This document shows, piece after piece, positions 14,380-21,338 of a stretch of DNA of 22,196 nucleotides; positions within the stretch are counted from its first letter, which is position 1; the number at the start of each line of letters is the position of its first letter. The translations under genes and the position numbers were made by a program. Origin of the DNA: Candidatus Pacearchaeota archaeon (GTDB lineage Archaea; Nanoarchaeota; Nanoarchaeia; Pacearchaeales; GW2011-AR1); the NCBI GenBank assembly GCA_023228245.1, contig JALOBN010000041.1, positions 1 through 22,196 on the forward strand, in the 5' to 3' direction. Below the pieces are notes generated by a model. That model was given only the letters and a program-made list of their open reading frames with translations. It was not told the origin of the DNA and did no database searches.

Positions 14380-14413
14380 CCCCCGGATCACCCGTACAGT
14401 AAGCGTCCGGGGG
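14380..14413 (-). terminator. GC-rich 8-bp intercistronic hairpin
   Basis: CCCCCGGA (14380-14387) and TCCGGGGG (14406-14413) pair perfectly across an 18-nt loop, between the 48-aa gene and the DUF6496-like gene. The minus strand then reads ATTAAAT with no T-run, so it is a weak terminator at best and may instead mark an mRNA processing or stabilising site. Confidence 0.45.
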
Positions 14414-14432
14414 TTGTTACGTGAGGTTCTTC

Positions 14433-14579
14433 TTAACGTATCCTCGATGTTTCTTCGTAGGCAACACGTTTTTCAGTTTCCGTCTTTGGCCCCTCTTTGG
14501 AGCCTTTCTTCTTCGATTTACCTTGGATGGCGTCAGCTATCTTTTGGCATTTCTTAGAAGTACGTGGCATAGCTGGCAT
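14433..14579 (-). CDS. 48-aa very basic small protein
   Basis: Read directly from the sequence: MPAMPRTSKKCQKIADAIQG ... KRVAYEETSRIR, stop TAA 14435-14433. The start overlaps the previous gene's stop in TAATG at 14579, matching the packing style of neighbouring real genes. The middle is KSKKKGSKEGPK, almost all Lys/Gly/Ser, suggesting nucleic-acid binding or a disordered tail. It sits in a row of small basic genes between portal and scaffold. No family recognised. Confidence 0.65.
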   Translation of the reverse strand: MPAMPRTSKKCQKIADAIQGKSKKKGSKEGPKTETEKRVAYEETSRIR

Positions 14580-14827
14580 TAGTACTTCCCTGCATCGCCT
14601 GAAGACTTGTGTTTGCCACTATCCGACTTAATTTGCTTATCAATACCCTTAATAGTGTCATCAAGGTTTTCAGGCATATAACCACCTGGTTTAGGGTAAT
14701 CCTTCATAATGACTTCTTCAGGCATATTGGAATGGCCGCGGGCAGATCCCATCATTGCAGCATCTGAGCGCTCTTGAGAACGTCGCTCATCCATACCCTC
14801 ATAACTTCCATGAAATTTCTTTGCCAT
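14579..14827 (-). CDS. Small conserved-looking phage protein, unknown function
   Basis: 82 aa if started at MAKKFHGSYEGMDERRSQER, which has a strong GAGGAG 6 nt upstream; an in-frame ATG at 14872 lacks one and is rejected. The sequence is hydrophilic with SNMPEEVIMKDYPKPGGYMP, then ENLDDTIKGIDKQIKSDSGK and a Ser/Lys/Gly tail. The order (basic Arg-rich head, Pro-Gly middle, helix) suggests a small virion or assembly peptide. I have a general recollection of similar small proteins in other phages but cannot name a family. Confidence 0.65.
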   Translation of the reverse strand: MAKKFHGSYEGMDERRSQERSDAAMMGSARGHSNMPEEVIMKDYPKPGGYMPENLDDTIKGIDKQIKSDSGKHKSSGDAGKY

Positions 14828-14918
14828 GTGTGGCTCCTCTGAGTAGAAACTGCCGGATTCAACCGTCGACATTTTGTCGATGATTGAAAACCAACAAGGT
14901 TAGACCCCTAACTACCCA

Positions 14919-14935
14919 CCACAGACCATCTGTGG
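14919..14935 (-). other. Short 7-bp intercistronic hairpin
   Basis: CCACAGA (14919-14925) and TCTGTGG (14929-14935) pair perfectly with a 3-nt loop, in the space between two small minus-strand genes. No T-run follows. It resembles the other non-terminator hairpins between genes here (14380-14413 and 17753-17775). Confidence 0.4.
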
Positions 14936-14945
14936 AGGCCGGGAA

Positions 14946-15101
14946 CTATTTTCTTTTCTTATTGGTACGCCCTAGATCTATTGCACGGTCTATTTCCTTG
15001 CGGTGGCGACCTTCGTGTATCTTATTTTCTTTTTCGTACGCCTTATCGTGACGTCGTTCTTCTTTCTCATACTTCTGCTTAAACTTCTTAATCTTCTTCA
15101 T
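14946..15101 (-). CDS. 51-aa basic helical protein
   Basis: 51 aa from MKKIKKFKQKYEKEERRHDK, with AGGA 5 nt before this ATG; the upstream in-frame ATG at 15134 lies inside the lipoprotein gene and has no ribosome-binding site. More than half of residues are Lys, Arg, Glu or His, so it probably forms one long charged helix that may coil with another. It starts 7 nt after the lipoprotein stop. No family recognised. Confidence 0.6.
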   Translation of the reverse strand: MKKIKKFKQKYEKEERRHDKAYEKENKIHEGRHRKEIDRAIDLGRTNKKRK

Positions 15102-15108
15102 GATCTTC

Positions 15109-15270
15109 CTATAAATACACAGAAAAACATTCATGAGACCTTGTTTCAGTTAAGTCCATAGGCTCTATCTCCCCTACATGCTCAGTAGCAGGAAGTGGTT
15201 GGGGAACTTTGTCGCAACTACCCAATAAAAAAAGGGTAAAAACCAATAAGGCAAAATAAAATCTCATCAT
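15109..15270 (-). CDS. 53-aa small lipoprotein
   Basis: Read directly from the sequence: MMRFYFALLVFTLFLLGSCD ... RSHECFSVYL. An Arg, a 14-residue hydrophobic stretch and the lipobox L-G-S-C (Cys19) are a classic signal-peptidase II signal. The mature part is short and Pro-rich at its start (DKVPQPLPATEHVGEIEP). The start overlaps the portal stop as ATGATGA (15270-15264), so translation is probably coupled. Small phage lipoproteins include outer-membrane spanins (Rz1-like) and superinfection-exclusion proteins; no inner spanin gene is visible nearby, so the role stays open. Implies a host with lipoprotein processing. Confidence 0.75.
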   Translation of the reverse strand: MMRFYFALLVFTLFLLGSCDKVPQPLPATEHVGEIEPMDLTETRSHECFSVYL

Positions 15271-17324
15271 GAGGCTCTCACTGATTTGAGTGGCGTACGC
15301 TTAGGTTTGGGTGATGCTTTAGGCTTAGGAAGTGGAGCGGATTGAACTGGCTGATCCGCCTGTTTTACCATATTCACCAGTGACATGAGTTTCTCAATGT
15401 GTGCTATGTCCATACCTTCGATCTCTTTTAACGCCTTAATAAGGTTTAAGGTTGCTTCATCTTTGTCTTTTTCAGCTTGAGCAACGCGCTCAACAGCAAG
15501 TGCCTGGTTCTCTTTTACCCTACTTAATCGTTCGATACCTAATCCTTGATCAGCCATTGCACGAGATTGGGCAAGTTCAGCACGAGCAGCAGACTCTTGG
15601 ATCTCAGCCTGAAGCTGCGCCTGTTGCGCCTGTTCTTGGGCTTGGCGGGCCTGTTTAATAGATTCCATAAGTTTATTTTTATCCTGGACCGTGCAGCCTT
15701 CTAATAAGACATCATCAGGAATAGGAAGACCCACTTCTTTAAGCTGTAAAAGCTGAGCAAACTGCATCTGACGTTGAGTAGTTGTATTAAGACCTTCCTC
15801 AACTGCGGCATCATACTTACCGAACGCTTTGTTATAGAACTGTTGGGTAGGTTCCTCTTCGATAATGCGTTTGATCTTACCCGGCATAAAGTTGGATTGA
15901 ATGATATCCATCATGACACTACCAAGGAGCTTCTGAGATCGGTCAAGTTGATCAAAAAGACCTTGAAGTGTTGTTAGACCGGCACCTTGCCGAAGCATCG
16001 ATAGGACGCCGGCTTTGTCGTCTTGGGCGCTACCGATTAACTCTTCGTTTACACCAGAAATTTGGGAAATTTCATCCCCAAGAAGCTTAGAGAGCTCAAT
16101 CATCGATGGGGGGATCTGTGGTGGCATAATCTGTTCGACATCGGTCATTTGGGCCGTGTCTTTGATCGCTAATCCACGGCCCTGGCCAGAAAGAAAGATA
16201 TCTTTAGGATTAACCAATGCATCAGCTTTGTATTTCCAACCTGAATTTATTTGGCTCTCAAGTATGTCTAATTCAATGGCTTTACGACGGTTGTAAAGAT
16301 ACTGGCTGTCACGAAGTCCACGAACAACACCCTGGATGCGCCATGGAAAGCCACTCATCTGAGGGGTGTAATAAGCGAAGACTGGCACAAAGGGATAACG
16401 GTCCGTGCCCGTCAGGTTCGGACCATCGTAAAAGACCTTACCCTGTACAACGATGGCTACTTTAACCGTAGGGATTTCTTGTTCTATCATTGTTACTTGG
16501 GGATAAAGCCTTAAAAATTCTTTGAGACGTTCTTCATCAGTCGAACGCCATTCTAAACACTCGCCTGTTTGGGTATCGGCCAGCATCTTCTGCTTGCGGT
16601 AGTCACGATAGTAAAATTCATCATAGGTAAAGAGATTCTTCATCCCGTAGTTATAGGACTCGGGCATAAACTGGAAGCGGCCGTCCCGGTTACTTGAGTC
16701 GGGCAGCTGCATGATCTCATCTTTGTATTCAGGAAGCAGCGAAGCGCACTCACGCTTCATGAGAAAAGAACGTTTCCATAAAGCATTACAATCGGAAAGG
16801 TCGGCTTTACGAAAGAAGGGGTCGATTAAGAAAGAGTTATAAGAACAGTTATCAACGCGGATATTACCGTTAATAGGATCAGAACGATAATCAACCCATA
16901 CCTGTAGGAGATTAAGTCCCGTAACAAGAGCACCGTGGAAGGCCTCTGAGATCGTCTCGAGAACACCCTCTTGCTGACAAACCCATAACAAGACCTTGGT
17001 AAATTGATCAGCGGTTTGCGCATCTCCATTCTCCACAGGAACGACGATTGTAGACTTCCTCATCCGGCGTTGATGCCCGGATATCATATTTATAATACGT
17101 TTTATGCGGTTAAAATTGAACTGACGTCGACGATTGGCTGGCATATTGGAATACAGATCACTCCATAATGTCTGATCGCCTGCCTCAAACCTTGTATCGG
17201 TATTTCCTTCCTCCCAGAAAGATTGATTGATAGAAATAGCCTCGGCATGAAATGAGGTCATCTTTTTAAGAATGGCCTGGTCATGCTCATTATAGTAGTC
17301 CGGTCCCAATTGGGGGAAAAGCAT
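15267..17324 (-). CDS. Portal protein, P22-type
   Basis: 685 aa from MLFPQLGPDYYNEHDQAILK, with GAGGTG 5 nt before the ATG; a TTG 48 nt upstream is a poorer start. Length is close to the P22 portal (725 aa). Residues include FNFNRIKRIINMISGHQRRM, typical of this family's N-terminal stem region, a wing region with many aromatic motifs, and a helical core region (LSKLLGDEISQISGVNEELI). The C-terminal ~110 residues are a Gln/Ala/Glu coiled region (EQAQQAQLQAEIQESAARAE) followed by a Lys/Pro tail, like the extended barrel of P22. It forms the dodecameric DNA entry ring. Coupled to the lipoprotein gene. Confidence 0.88.
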   Translation of the reverse strand: MLFPQLGPDYYNEHDQAILKKMTSFHAEAISINQSFWEEGNTDTRFEAGDQTLWSDLYSNMPANRRRQFNFNRIKRIINMISGHQRRMRKSTIVVPVENGDAQTADQFTKVLLWVCQQEGVLETISEAFHGALVTGLNLLQVWVDYRSDPINGNIRVDNCSYNSFLIDPFFRKADLSDCNALWKRSFLMKRECASLLPEYKDEIMQLPDSSNRDGRFQFMPESYNYGMKNLFTYDEFYYRDYRKQKMLADTQTGECLEWRSTDEERLKEFLRLYPQVTMIEQEIPTVKVAIVVQGKVFYDGPNLTGTDRYPFVPVFAYYTPQMSGFPWRIQGVVRGLRDSQYLYNRRKAIELDILESQINSGWKYKADALVNPKDIFLSGQGRGLAIKDTAQMTDVEQIMPPQIPPSMIELSKLLGDEISQISGVNEELIGSAQDDKAGVLSMLRQGAGLTTLQGLFDQLDRSQKLLGSVMMDIIQSNFMPGKIKRIIEEEPTQQFYNKAFGKYDAAVEEGLNTTTQRQMQFAQLLQLKEVGLPIPDDVLLEGCTVQDKNKLMESIKQARQAQEQAQQAQLQAEIQESAARAELAQSRAMADQGLGIERLSRVKENQALAVERVAQAEKDKDEATLNLIKALKEIEGMDIAHIEKLMSLVNMVKQADQPVQSAPLPKPKASPKPKRTPLKSVRAS

Positions 17325-17491
17325 AGTCCCACCTCGCCCTGATCGTTCCCTAAAACGATTAACCCCACTCAAACGACCTGCCCTCCGTAGCCACGTTAGG
17401 GCGTAGGAGGATCAGATGACGGAAGAGACCTCAGGCGTAACAAATGAGATAGTGACATGCAGAATTATTCGAATACAACAAAGTTGCTCAC

Positions 17492-17704
17492 CTAGATAGT
17501 GCGATATCCCGGTACACCGTGAACAGCATCCAAGATTGATTTGAGATCGTTGATCGTGAAAAGATAGTATCCATAAAGTGGGTGACGTAAGACGTCTATG
17601 CCCGACTTATGCGTCCAGTTGCGTACGGTTGTTGTGGATACCTCTAAGCATTGAGCTGCTTCTTTAGTCGTAAGATAGTTATCAAGATTGATATCTGATT
17701 CCAT
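17492..17704 (-). CDS. MerR/excisionase-type winged-helix DNA-binding protein
   Basis: 70 aa; GGGGGG 7 nt before the ATG. Residues ~10-60 (YLTTKEAAQCLEVSTTTVRN, WTHKSGIDVLRHPLYGYYLF, TINDLKSIL) are a clear HTH_17-like winged helix: helix-turn-helix, a wing with YGYYLF, and a closing helix. This family includes excisionases and MerR-like regulators, and lambda's small terminase subunit gpNu1 uses a related fold. It sits directly upstream of the portal gene and downstream of TerL, with no other small-terminase candidate obvious here. So it could be a small terminase-like recogniser or a regulator. The DNA-binding call is firm; the role is not. Confidence 0.75.
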   Translation of the reverse strand: MESDINLDNYLTTKEAAQCLEVSTTTVRNWTHKSGIDVLRHPLYGYYLFTINDLKSILDAVHGVPGYRTI

Positions 17705-17752
17705 TGCTAGTCCCCCCTGAAAATAGTACTATTCCCTTATCTATTTCTCCTA

Positions 17753-17775
17753 GGGGCCGTTATGCGTTCGGCCCC
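17753..17775 (-). other. GC-rich 7-bp hairpin after the 67-aa gene
   Basis: GGGGCCG (17753-17759) and CGGCCCC (17769-17775) pair perfectly with a 9-nt loop, 4 nt past the stop of the preceding minus-strand gene. The minus strand then reads TAGGAGAAATAG, without a T-run. Termination is unlikely to be strong; a processing or stabilising role is possible. Confidence 0.45.
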
Positions 17776-17779
17776 CCAT

Positions 17780-17983
17780 TCAAGACGACTTCCATCCATC
17801 CTTCGTGAGTACTTCATTCATTACCCCTCCAACCCATTTAAGTCCCTTTAATTTTTCTTTATAGATCTCATTAAAGTAGTAACGCTCTTCATCAAGTGTT
17901 GCTGGATCCATGATCTTCTCAACAAGCGTACGTATCTGCGCCTTGTAAAGCTCGATTGTTTGGTCATTGGTCGGTAGTGGCAT
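17780..17983 (-). CDS. 67-aa small protein with MPxPTNDQ N-terminus
   Basis: 67 aa with GGAG 8 nt before the ATG. Begins MPLPTNDQTIELYKAQIRTL and continues as a helical, charged domain (KIMDPATLDEERYYFNEIYK) ending VLTKDGWKSS. It begins 2 nt after the upstream stop. Its first eight residues repeat the start of the neighbouring membrane protein. No family recognised. Confidence 0.65.
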   Translation of the reverse strand: MPLPTNDQTIELYKAQIRTLVEKIMDPATLDEERYYFNEIYKEKLKGLKWVGGVMNEVLTKDGWKSS

Positions 17984-17985
17984 TG

Positions 17986-18273
17986 CTACTTCTCCGCATA
18001 TCTATGACAATCACAAGTGGAGGTGTGACACCTATGACCAAAATGCTCTACTTTCCATCGTCTATTTTGTTCCTGCCCATAGCCTAAAATGGCACAGAAA
18101 ATGATGAATTCAATAAATACTATTGGTACCCAAAACCAGTCACGCCACCACCAACGTTTCTTAGGTGGTTTACAATTTCGCTCCCAATAAAACCAAAGAT
18201 CGGTATTAGGGGTAAATGGGTTCTTCCTGTTATCAGAATCGTTATTCATCTGATCATTCGTCGGAACAGGCAT
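17986..18273 (-). CDS. 95-aa small membrane protein with MPxPTNDQ N-terminus
   Basis: 95 aa starting MPVPTNDQMNNDSDNRKNPF. A basic Trp-rich patch (KPPKKRWWWRDWF) precedes one membrane segment (WVPIVFIEFIIFCAILGYG, residues ~48-66), then a His/Cys-rich tail (HFGHRCHTSTCDCHRYAEK) that could bind metal. The start lies 20 nt inside the preceding gene and only a weak GAGAA is seen in front. An alternative ATG at 18249 lacks a better site. Unknown function; the cytosolic basic face and Cys tail suggest an accessory membrane protein. Confidence 0.6.
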   Translation of the reverse strand: MPVPTNDQMNNDSDNRKNPFTPNTDLWFYWERNCKPPKKRWWWRDWFWVPIVFIEFIIFCAILGYGQEQNRRWKVEHFGHRCHTSTCDCHRYAEK

Positions 18274-18502
18274 TATCGTTCTCAGATAGCGTTATGTCAG
18301 TTTTGGCATAATGCGTACCACAATAAGAACAAGGTAATTTAAAGTCGTCTTTATGCTCGAGATGATAGCGGACATGCGCCTGTCGAAGAGCAAGCTCTAA
18401 ATAGTGTTGTTGCACGTAAAAGTAGCCAAACCACATCCCAAATACTATGGCGCTTGTTGCTATAAAGACGATAAGAAAACGGTATATATCATCAAAATCC
18501 AT
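18254..18502 (-). CDS. 82-aa small membrane protein with CxxC
   Basis: 82 aa from MDFDDIYRFLIVFIATSAIV, chosen because GAGGAG lies 6 nt before this ATG; an in-frame ATG at 18526 overlaps the ankyrin gene and lacks a site. One membrane segment covers residues ~8-30 (FLIVFIATSAIVFGMWFGYF). A helical region follows, with HYLELALRQAHVRYHLEHKD, then C-S-Y-C and a third Cys near the C-terminus. Topology and function unknown. Part of a run of small accessory genes between TerL and portal. Confidence 0.6.
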   Translation of the reverse strand: MDFDDIYRFLIVFIATSAIVFGMWFGYFYVQQHYLELALRQAHVRYHLEHKDDFKLPCSYCGTHYAKTDITLSENDNACSDE

Positions 18503-18518
18503 ATCTTTCTCCTCGGAA

Positions 18519-19034
18519 TTACACATCTTCTTCTTCGTTACCTTCGGGTATGCACGTTAAGCGTAGGGGACTTGGAAAGCTAAACCCGACACATTCGCTT
18601 TCCATTAAAAGATCATCGATATCGATCTGATTCGAGTCACGAGCAAGACTCAGAGGTGTTTGGTTGCGCCAATTACGCTCACCTATTTCAAGCCCAAGCC
18701 GTAAAAGAAGCGGTATTACCCCTATTTTCCCATTAATAACAGCAAGATGGAGTGCGGTATTACCCACCCAATCAAAAGCGAAGACATCAGCCCCATAAGA
18801 GCAGAGCATGAGAAGCATCGTACGTTGGCCATAGGTAGCAGCTACGAGAAATGGCGTGCGCCAGAAATAGTCAGCCTCTTCAATATCGGCACCTGCATTG
18901 AGAAGCTCGACCGCATGTGGTACATCGCCGTGCTGAACCGCACGAATAAGGTTAGTCTCCCCAAAAGGGGAATAATGCATAGCTAATAAAGGCAATGTAA
19001 AAAAAAATGCGAGATAGACATACTCAATGCGCAT
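18519..19034 (-). CDS. Ankyrin-repeat protein with N-terminal signal sequence
   Basis: 171 aa. Residues 1-20 (MRIEYVYLAFFFTLPLLAMH) look like a signal peptide or signal anchor. About four ankyrin repeats follow: ~26-54 (NLIRAVQHGDVPHAVELLNA, GAD), 58-88 (WRTPFLVAATYGQRTMLLML), 91-121 (GNTALHLAVINGKIGVIPLL) and a partial one 124-144 (NQTPLSLARDSNQIDIDDLL). The C-terminus is unrelated and acidic. Ankyrin repeats bind other proteins; secreted ankyrin proteins from phages ('ankyphages') of sponge symbionts are reported to affect eukaryotic immune responses. Placement between TerL and portal is unusual for a cargo gene. Export is inferred, target unknown. Confidence 0.8.
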   Translation of the reverse strand: MRIEYVYLAFFFTLPLLAMHYSPFGETNLIRAVQHGDVPHAVELLNAGADIEEADYFWRTPFLVAATYGQRTMLLMLCSYGADVFAFDWVGNTALHLAVINGKIGVIPLLLRLGLEIGERNWRNQTPLSLARDSNQIDIDDLLMESECVGFSFPSPLRLTCIPEGNEEEDV

Positions 19035-19053
19035 TTAATACCTTTCCGTATCC

Positions 19054-19503
19054 CTAAAAACGATGCGATGCGAAATGCAGGCAAAAAGGACAGTTATCTG
19101 GACACTTCTTACGACACGCTGGGAATATCCCAAAACTAATATCGCTTAAAAAGTCCAAAAATCCCCTATAAGTTTTAATTAATTTTTCAGCGTCATTACC
19201 GTAGGTAACCGCAATGTTTTTACAGGTAATACCATAATCAGTAGCCAGTAAGACATCGACCGATTTATGGAGTGGGAGAAAGTCCCATTTAGCTAAAGAA
19301 TAAAGATAAATTCGCACGGCCTCTCGGCGACGAGGCTTAATTGTCCGTAGATAGGCATATATAAACTCCTCTACATCATGCCGACAGAGTTTTTTCCAAA
19401 AAAGTCGACGATGCTTAAGCTCTTTAGACTTTAAATGTTCTAAAGGCCGTATAATATTTTCTAAGAAACTATTATTTTCTTTAGTAATAATCATATCAGT
19501 CAT
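19054..19503 (-). CDS. 149-aa protein with C-terminal Cys cluster
   Basis: 149 aa from MTDMIITKENNSFLENIIRP; the ATG overlaps the TerL stop in TGATG (19505-19501). A TTG one codon earlier is also in frame. The protein is basic and helical (HLKSKELKHRRLFWKKLCRH, PRRREAVRIYLYSLAKWDFL) and ends in C-R-K-K-C-P-D-N-C-P-F-C, a compact four-cysteine cluster likely to bind zinc. Tight coupling to TerL could mean a packaging accessory. No family recognised. Confidence 0.65.
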   Translation of the reverse strand: MTDMIITKENNSFLENIIRPLEHLKSKELKHRRLFWKKLCRHDVEEFIYAYLRTIKPRRREAVRIYLYSLAKWDFLPLHKSVDVLLATDYGITCKNIAVTYGNDAEKLIKTYRGFLDFLSDISFGIFPACRKKCPDNCPFCLHFASHRF

Positions 19504-21338
19504 CAAAACCCCTGGTACTTATCCGTATCCCTAAAAAAAGAGGGTATACCTGCCTGATTACCATATAACGCCTCTTCGTAATTCTTTTGTATCTCTTCAG
19601 AGGTAAGCCCATCAGCAGTCTTAGGAAGCGAGAGGGCTAAATAGCGCGCAGCGTCAGCTGCATGCGAAAATCTATCGTGAAGAGGGTTGCTTTTATACAC
19701 CTCGCGCTTAGCATCATATTCGCGACGATACGCCTCAAGCGATTTAATTAACGGCTCGCACTTCTTTTCATCGATCCACCACTTGGCCATCGATACCTTG
19801 GTAGCTTCTATGCCATCCTCAATAGGGAGATTAGGCAATACGTTGAATTTAATGCCTAATCGGGCAGCAGACTCAAGGCGAGACAGTCCACCGGTACTTC
19901 CCAGTTCTCGAACTCTGATGTCATGGGGAGCAAAGTGATTGCCATAGGTGTAAGGTTTCTCAGAAAGTATCTTAGCGTAGTGATCGAGTCCTTTATCGAT
20001 GTTTTCATAATAGTCAATTATTCTGATAACCTGACCGCACCGCTGATAGAAGATGATCGTTGTTGGGTCGCTCACCCCTAAATCCCAGGTAGTAAATACC
20101 CGAAAAGAGGGTTCCCAGGGTACGTCACCGATACGACCTTCAAGACGCATGCGATCTACATAACGGCCGTAGTACGAACCTTCGGTTCCGGCTGAAAAGG
20201 AGCAGTTGTGTACAGCACACCCATTTACGATATAACTCTGATCCTTTTCTACTTTTAAGTTGTAAACTTCGCCGGAAAATTGTTCTTGTAAAATAGAAAC
20301 TATACGAAGATAGCTATAAGAAGAACTTGTAGAATATGGATAACCAAAAAGATAGTCCTCATTAATATAGAGGTCTTTAGCGGGAATCCAGAAATGTGCC
20401 CTACTATCTTTAAGTCGTTTGTAAACTAAAAATTGATGGTTCGGCGTGCATAATACACTTTCAGTATGAGAAAAAAGATGATCCCTAGATTTATAAGACA
20501 TCACGCCATCTCTACAATAAGTTATCTTCAAAAGCGGTCCCTCGTAATAACGAGACATCTTTTTTTCTACATATCTCCATTTACAGGCATGCGTTTTTAC
20601 TAAGTCACCTACTTGAACTTTTTTTATTGGCATAAGCCCGCCTTTAATTCTTACTTCTTGATCTCCTGGAAAGCAAAAGAACTCCTGTTGGATCATATCC
20701 TCCGACATGGTCTGGCGTTCTTTTTCGATCTCAGCAAGTGATATATGTCCGGTATCGAGCACCGTCTTAGTTGATACAAACCATTCAGGTGAATTACGGG
20801 CTATTTCATGCAACTCGTAGAAATGATTCCTGCCGCGAGGCGTTGAAATAAAGAGCGCAAAGCCGTTGTTATACATCAAAGCGGGGCGTATGAACTGGTA
20901 AGCGGTCTTATCCGCCAGTGCCCACTCCGAAAATACCACCGCTTGAGGGTTCGTACCAACAAGTGATTGAGAGGCGGTATCAGAACCAACAATCTGGATA
21001 ATAGATCCATTAAAAAGAGTAAGTTTCATCTCTTGGCCATTCTCGCCCGTTATCATCTCACTCGGTACAAAATCTAAGAACTTTTGGCCGTTGGAGAGTA
21101 TGCCATCCCATATAACCTTACGGCCCTGGTTATAGGTAGGCAGGCAGTAGAAGTAAACGCCAACTTTTTTGAGAGCTGCTCTCAGGACTATGTTGAACGC
21201 GGTGCAATCCTTACCTGAACGGCGGGACCAATTTAAGAGCACCTTCTTGTAGCCATTGTTCTCTATGGCATCAAGAATCGGCTTTTGGTAGTCGCGAAAG
21301 ACAAATTTGTTCAGCTTTATTTTGGTTTCTACATTCAT
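19503..21338 (-). CDS. Large terminase subunit carrying an intein
   Basis: 611 aa precursor; 454 aa after intein loss. The start overlaps the previous stop in TAATG. ATPase features: Walker A-like NWSRRSGKDC (36-45), Walker B-like AVVFSEWA (133-140) and coupling STPRGRNHFYEL (165-176). Nuclease features: FTTWDLGVSDPTTI with D419, APHD (D473) and HDRFSHAADAARYLAL with D555/D562, fitting an RNase H-like acid cluster. The extein joins as QEFF|CSFSAGTEGSYYGRY, a normal hinge between ATPase and nuclease domains. It cuts and pumps DNA through the portal. Coupled to the following Cys-cluster gene. Confidence 0.92.
   Translation of the reverse strand: MNVETKIKLNKFVFRDYQKPILDAIENNGYKKVLLNWSRRSGKDCTAFNIVLRAALKKVGVYFYCLPTYNQGRKVIWDGILSNGQKFLDFVPSEMITGENGQEMKLTLFNGSIIQIVGSDTASQSLVGTNPQAVVFSEWALADKTAYQFIRPALMYNNGFALFISTPRGRNHFYELHEIARNSPEWFVSTKTVLDTGHISLAEIEKERQTMSEDMIQQEFFCFPGDQEVRIKGGLMPIKKVQVGDLVKTHACKWRYVEKKMSRYYEGPLLKITYCRDGVMSYKSRDHLFSHTESVLCTPNHQFLVYKRLKDSRAHFWIPAKDLYINEDYLFGYPYSTSSSYSYLRIVSILQEQFSGEVYNLKVEKDQSYIVNGCAVHNCSFSAGTEGSYYGRYVDRMRLEGRIGDVPWEPSFRVFTTWDLGVSDPTTIIFYQRCGQVIRIIDYYENIDKGLDHYAKILSEKPYTYGNHFAPHDIRVRELGSTGGLSRLESAARLGIKFNVLPNLPIEDGIEATKVSMAKWWIDEKKCEPLIKSLEAYRREYDAKREVYKSNPLHDRFSHAADAARYLALSLPKTADGLTSEEIQKNYEEALYGNQAGIPSFFRDTDKYQGF
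20205..20675 (-). mobile_element. 157-aa mini-intein in TerL
   Basis: Residues 222-378 of the precursor. It begins with CFPGDQEVRIKGGLMPIKKV and VGDLVKTH (blocks N1/A), has TESVLCTPNHQFLVYK (block B, 292-307) and ends EVYNLKVEKDQSYIVNGCAV then HN (blocks F/G), followed by Cys379 as +1 residue. The catalytic Cys, TPNH, penultimate His and Asn are all present, so splicing should work. At about 157 aa there is no room for a LAGLIDADG or HNH endonuclease. Its DNA is visibly more AT-rich than the TerL flanks. Removal restores a conserved QEFFC motif. Confidence 0.93.

Noticed and set aside
17373..17491. Possible 20-codon ORF (MSLSHLLRLR...) upstream of the portal
   Set aside because: No ribosome-binding site and no support beyond an open frame; treated as noncoding spacer.
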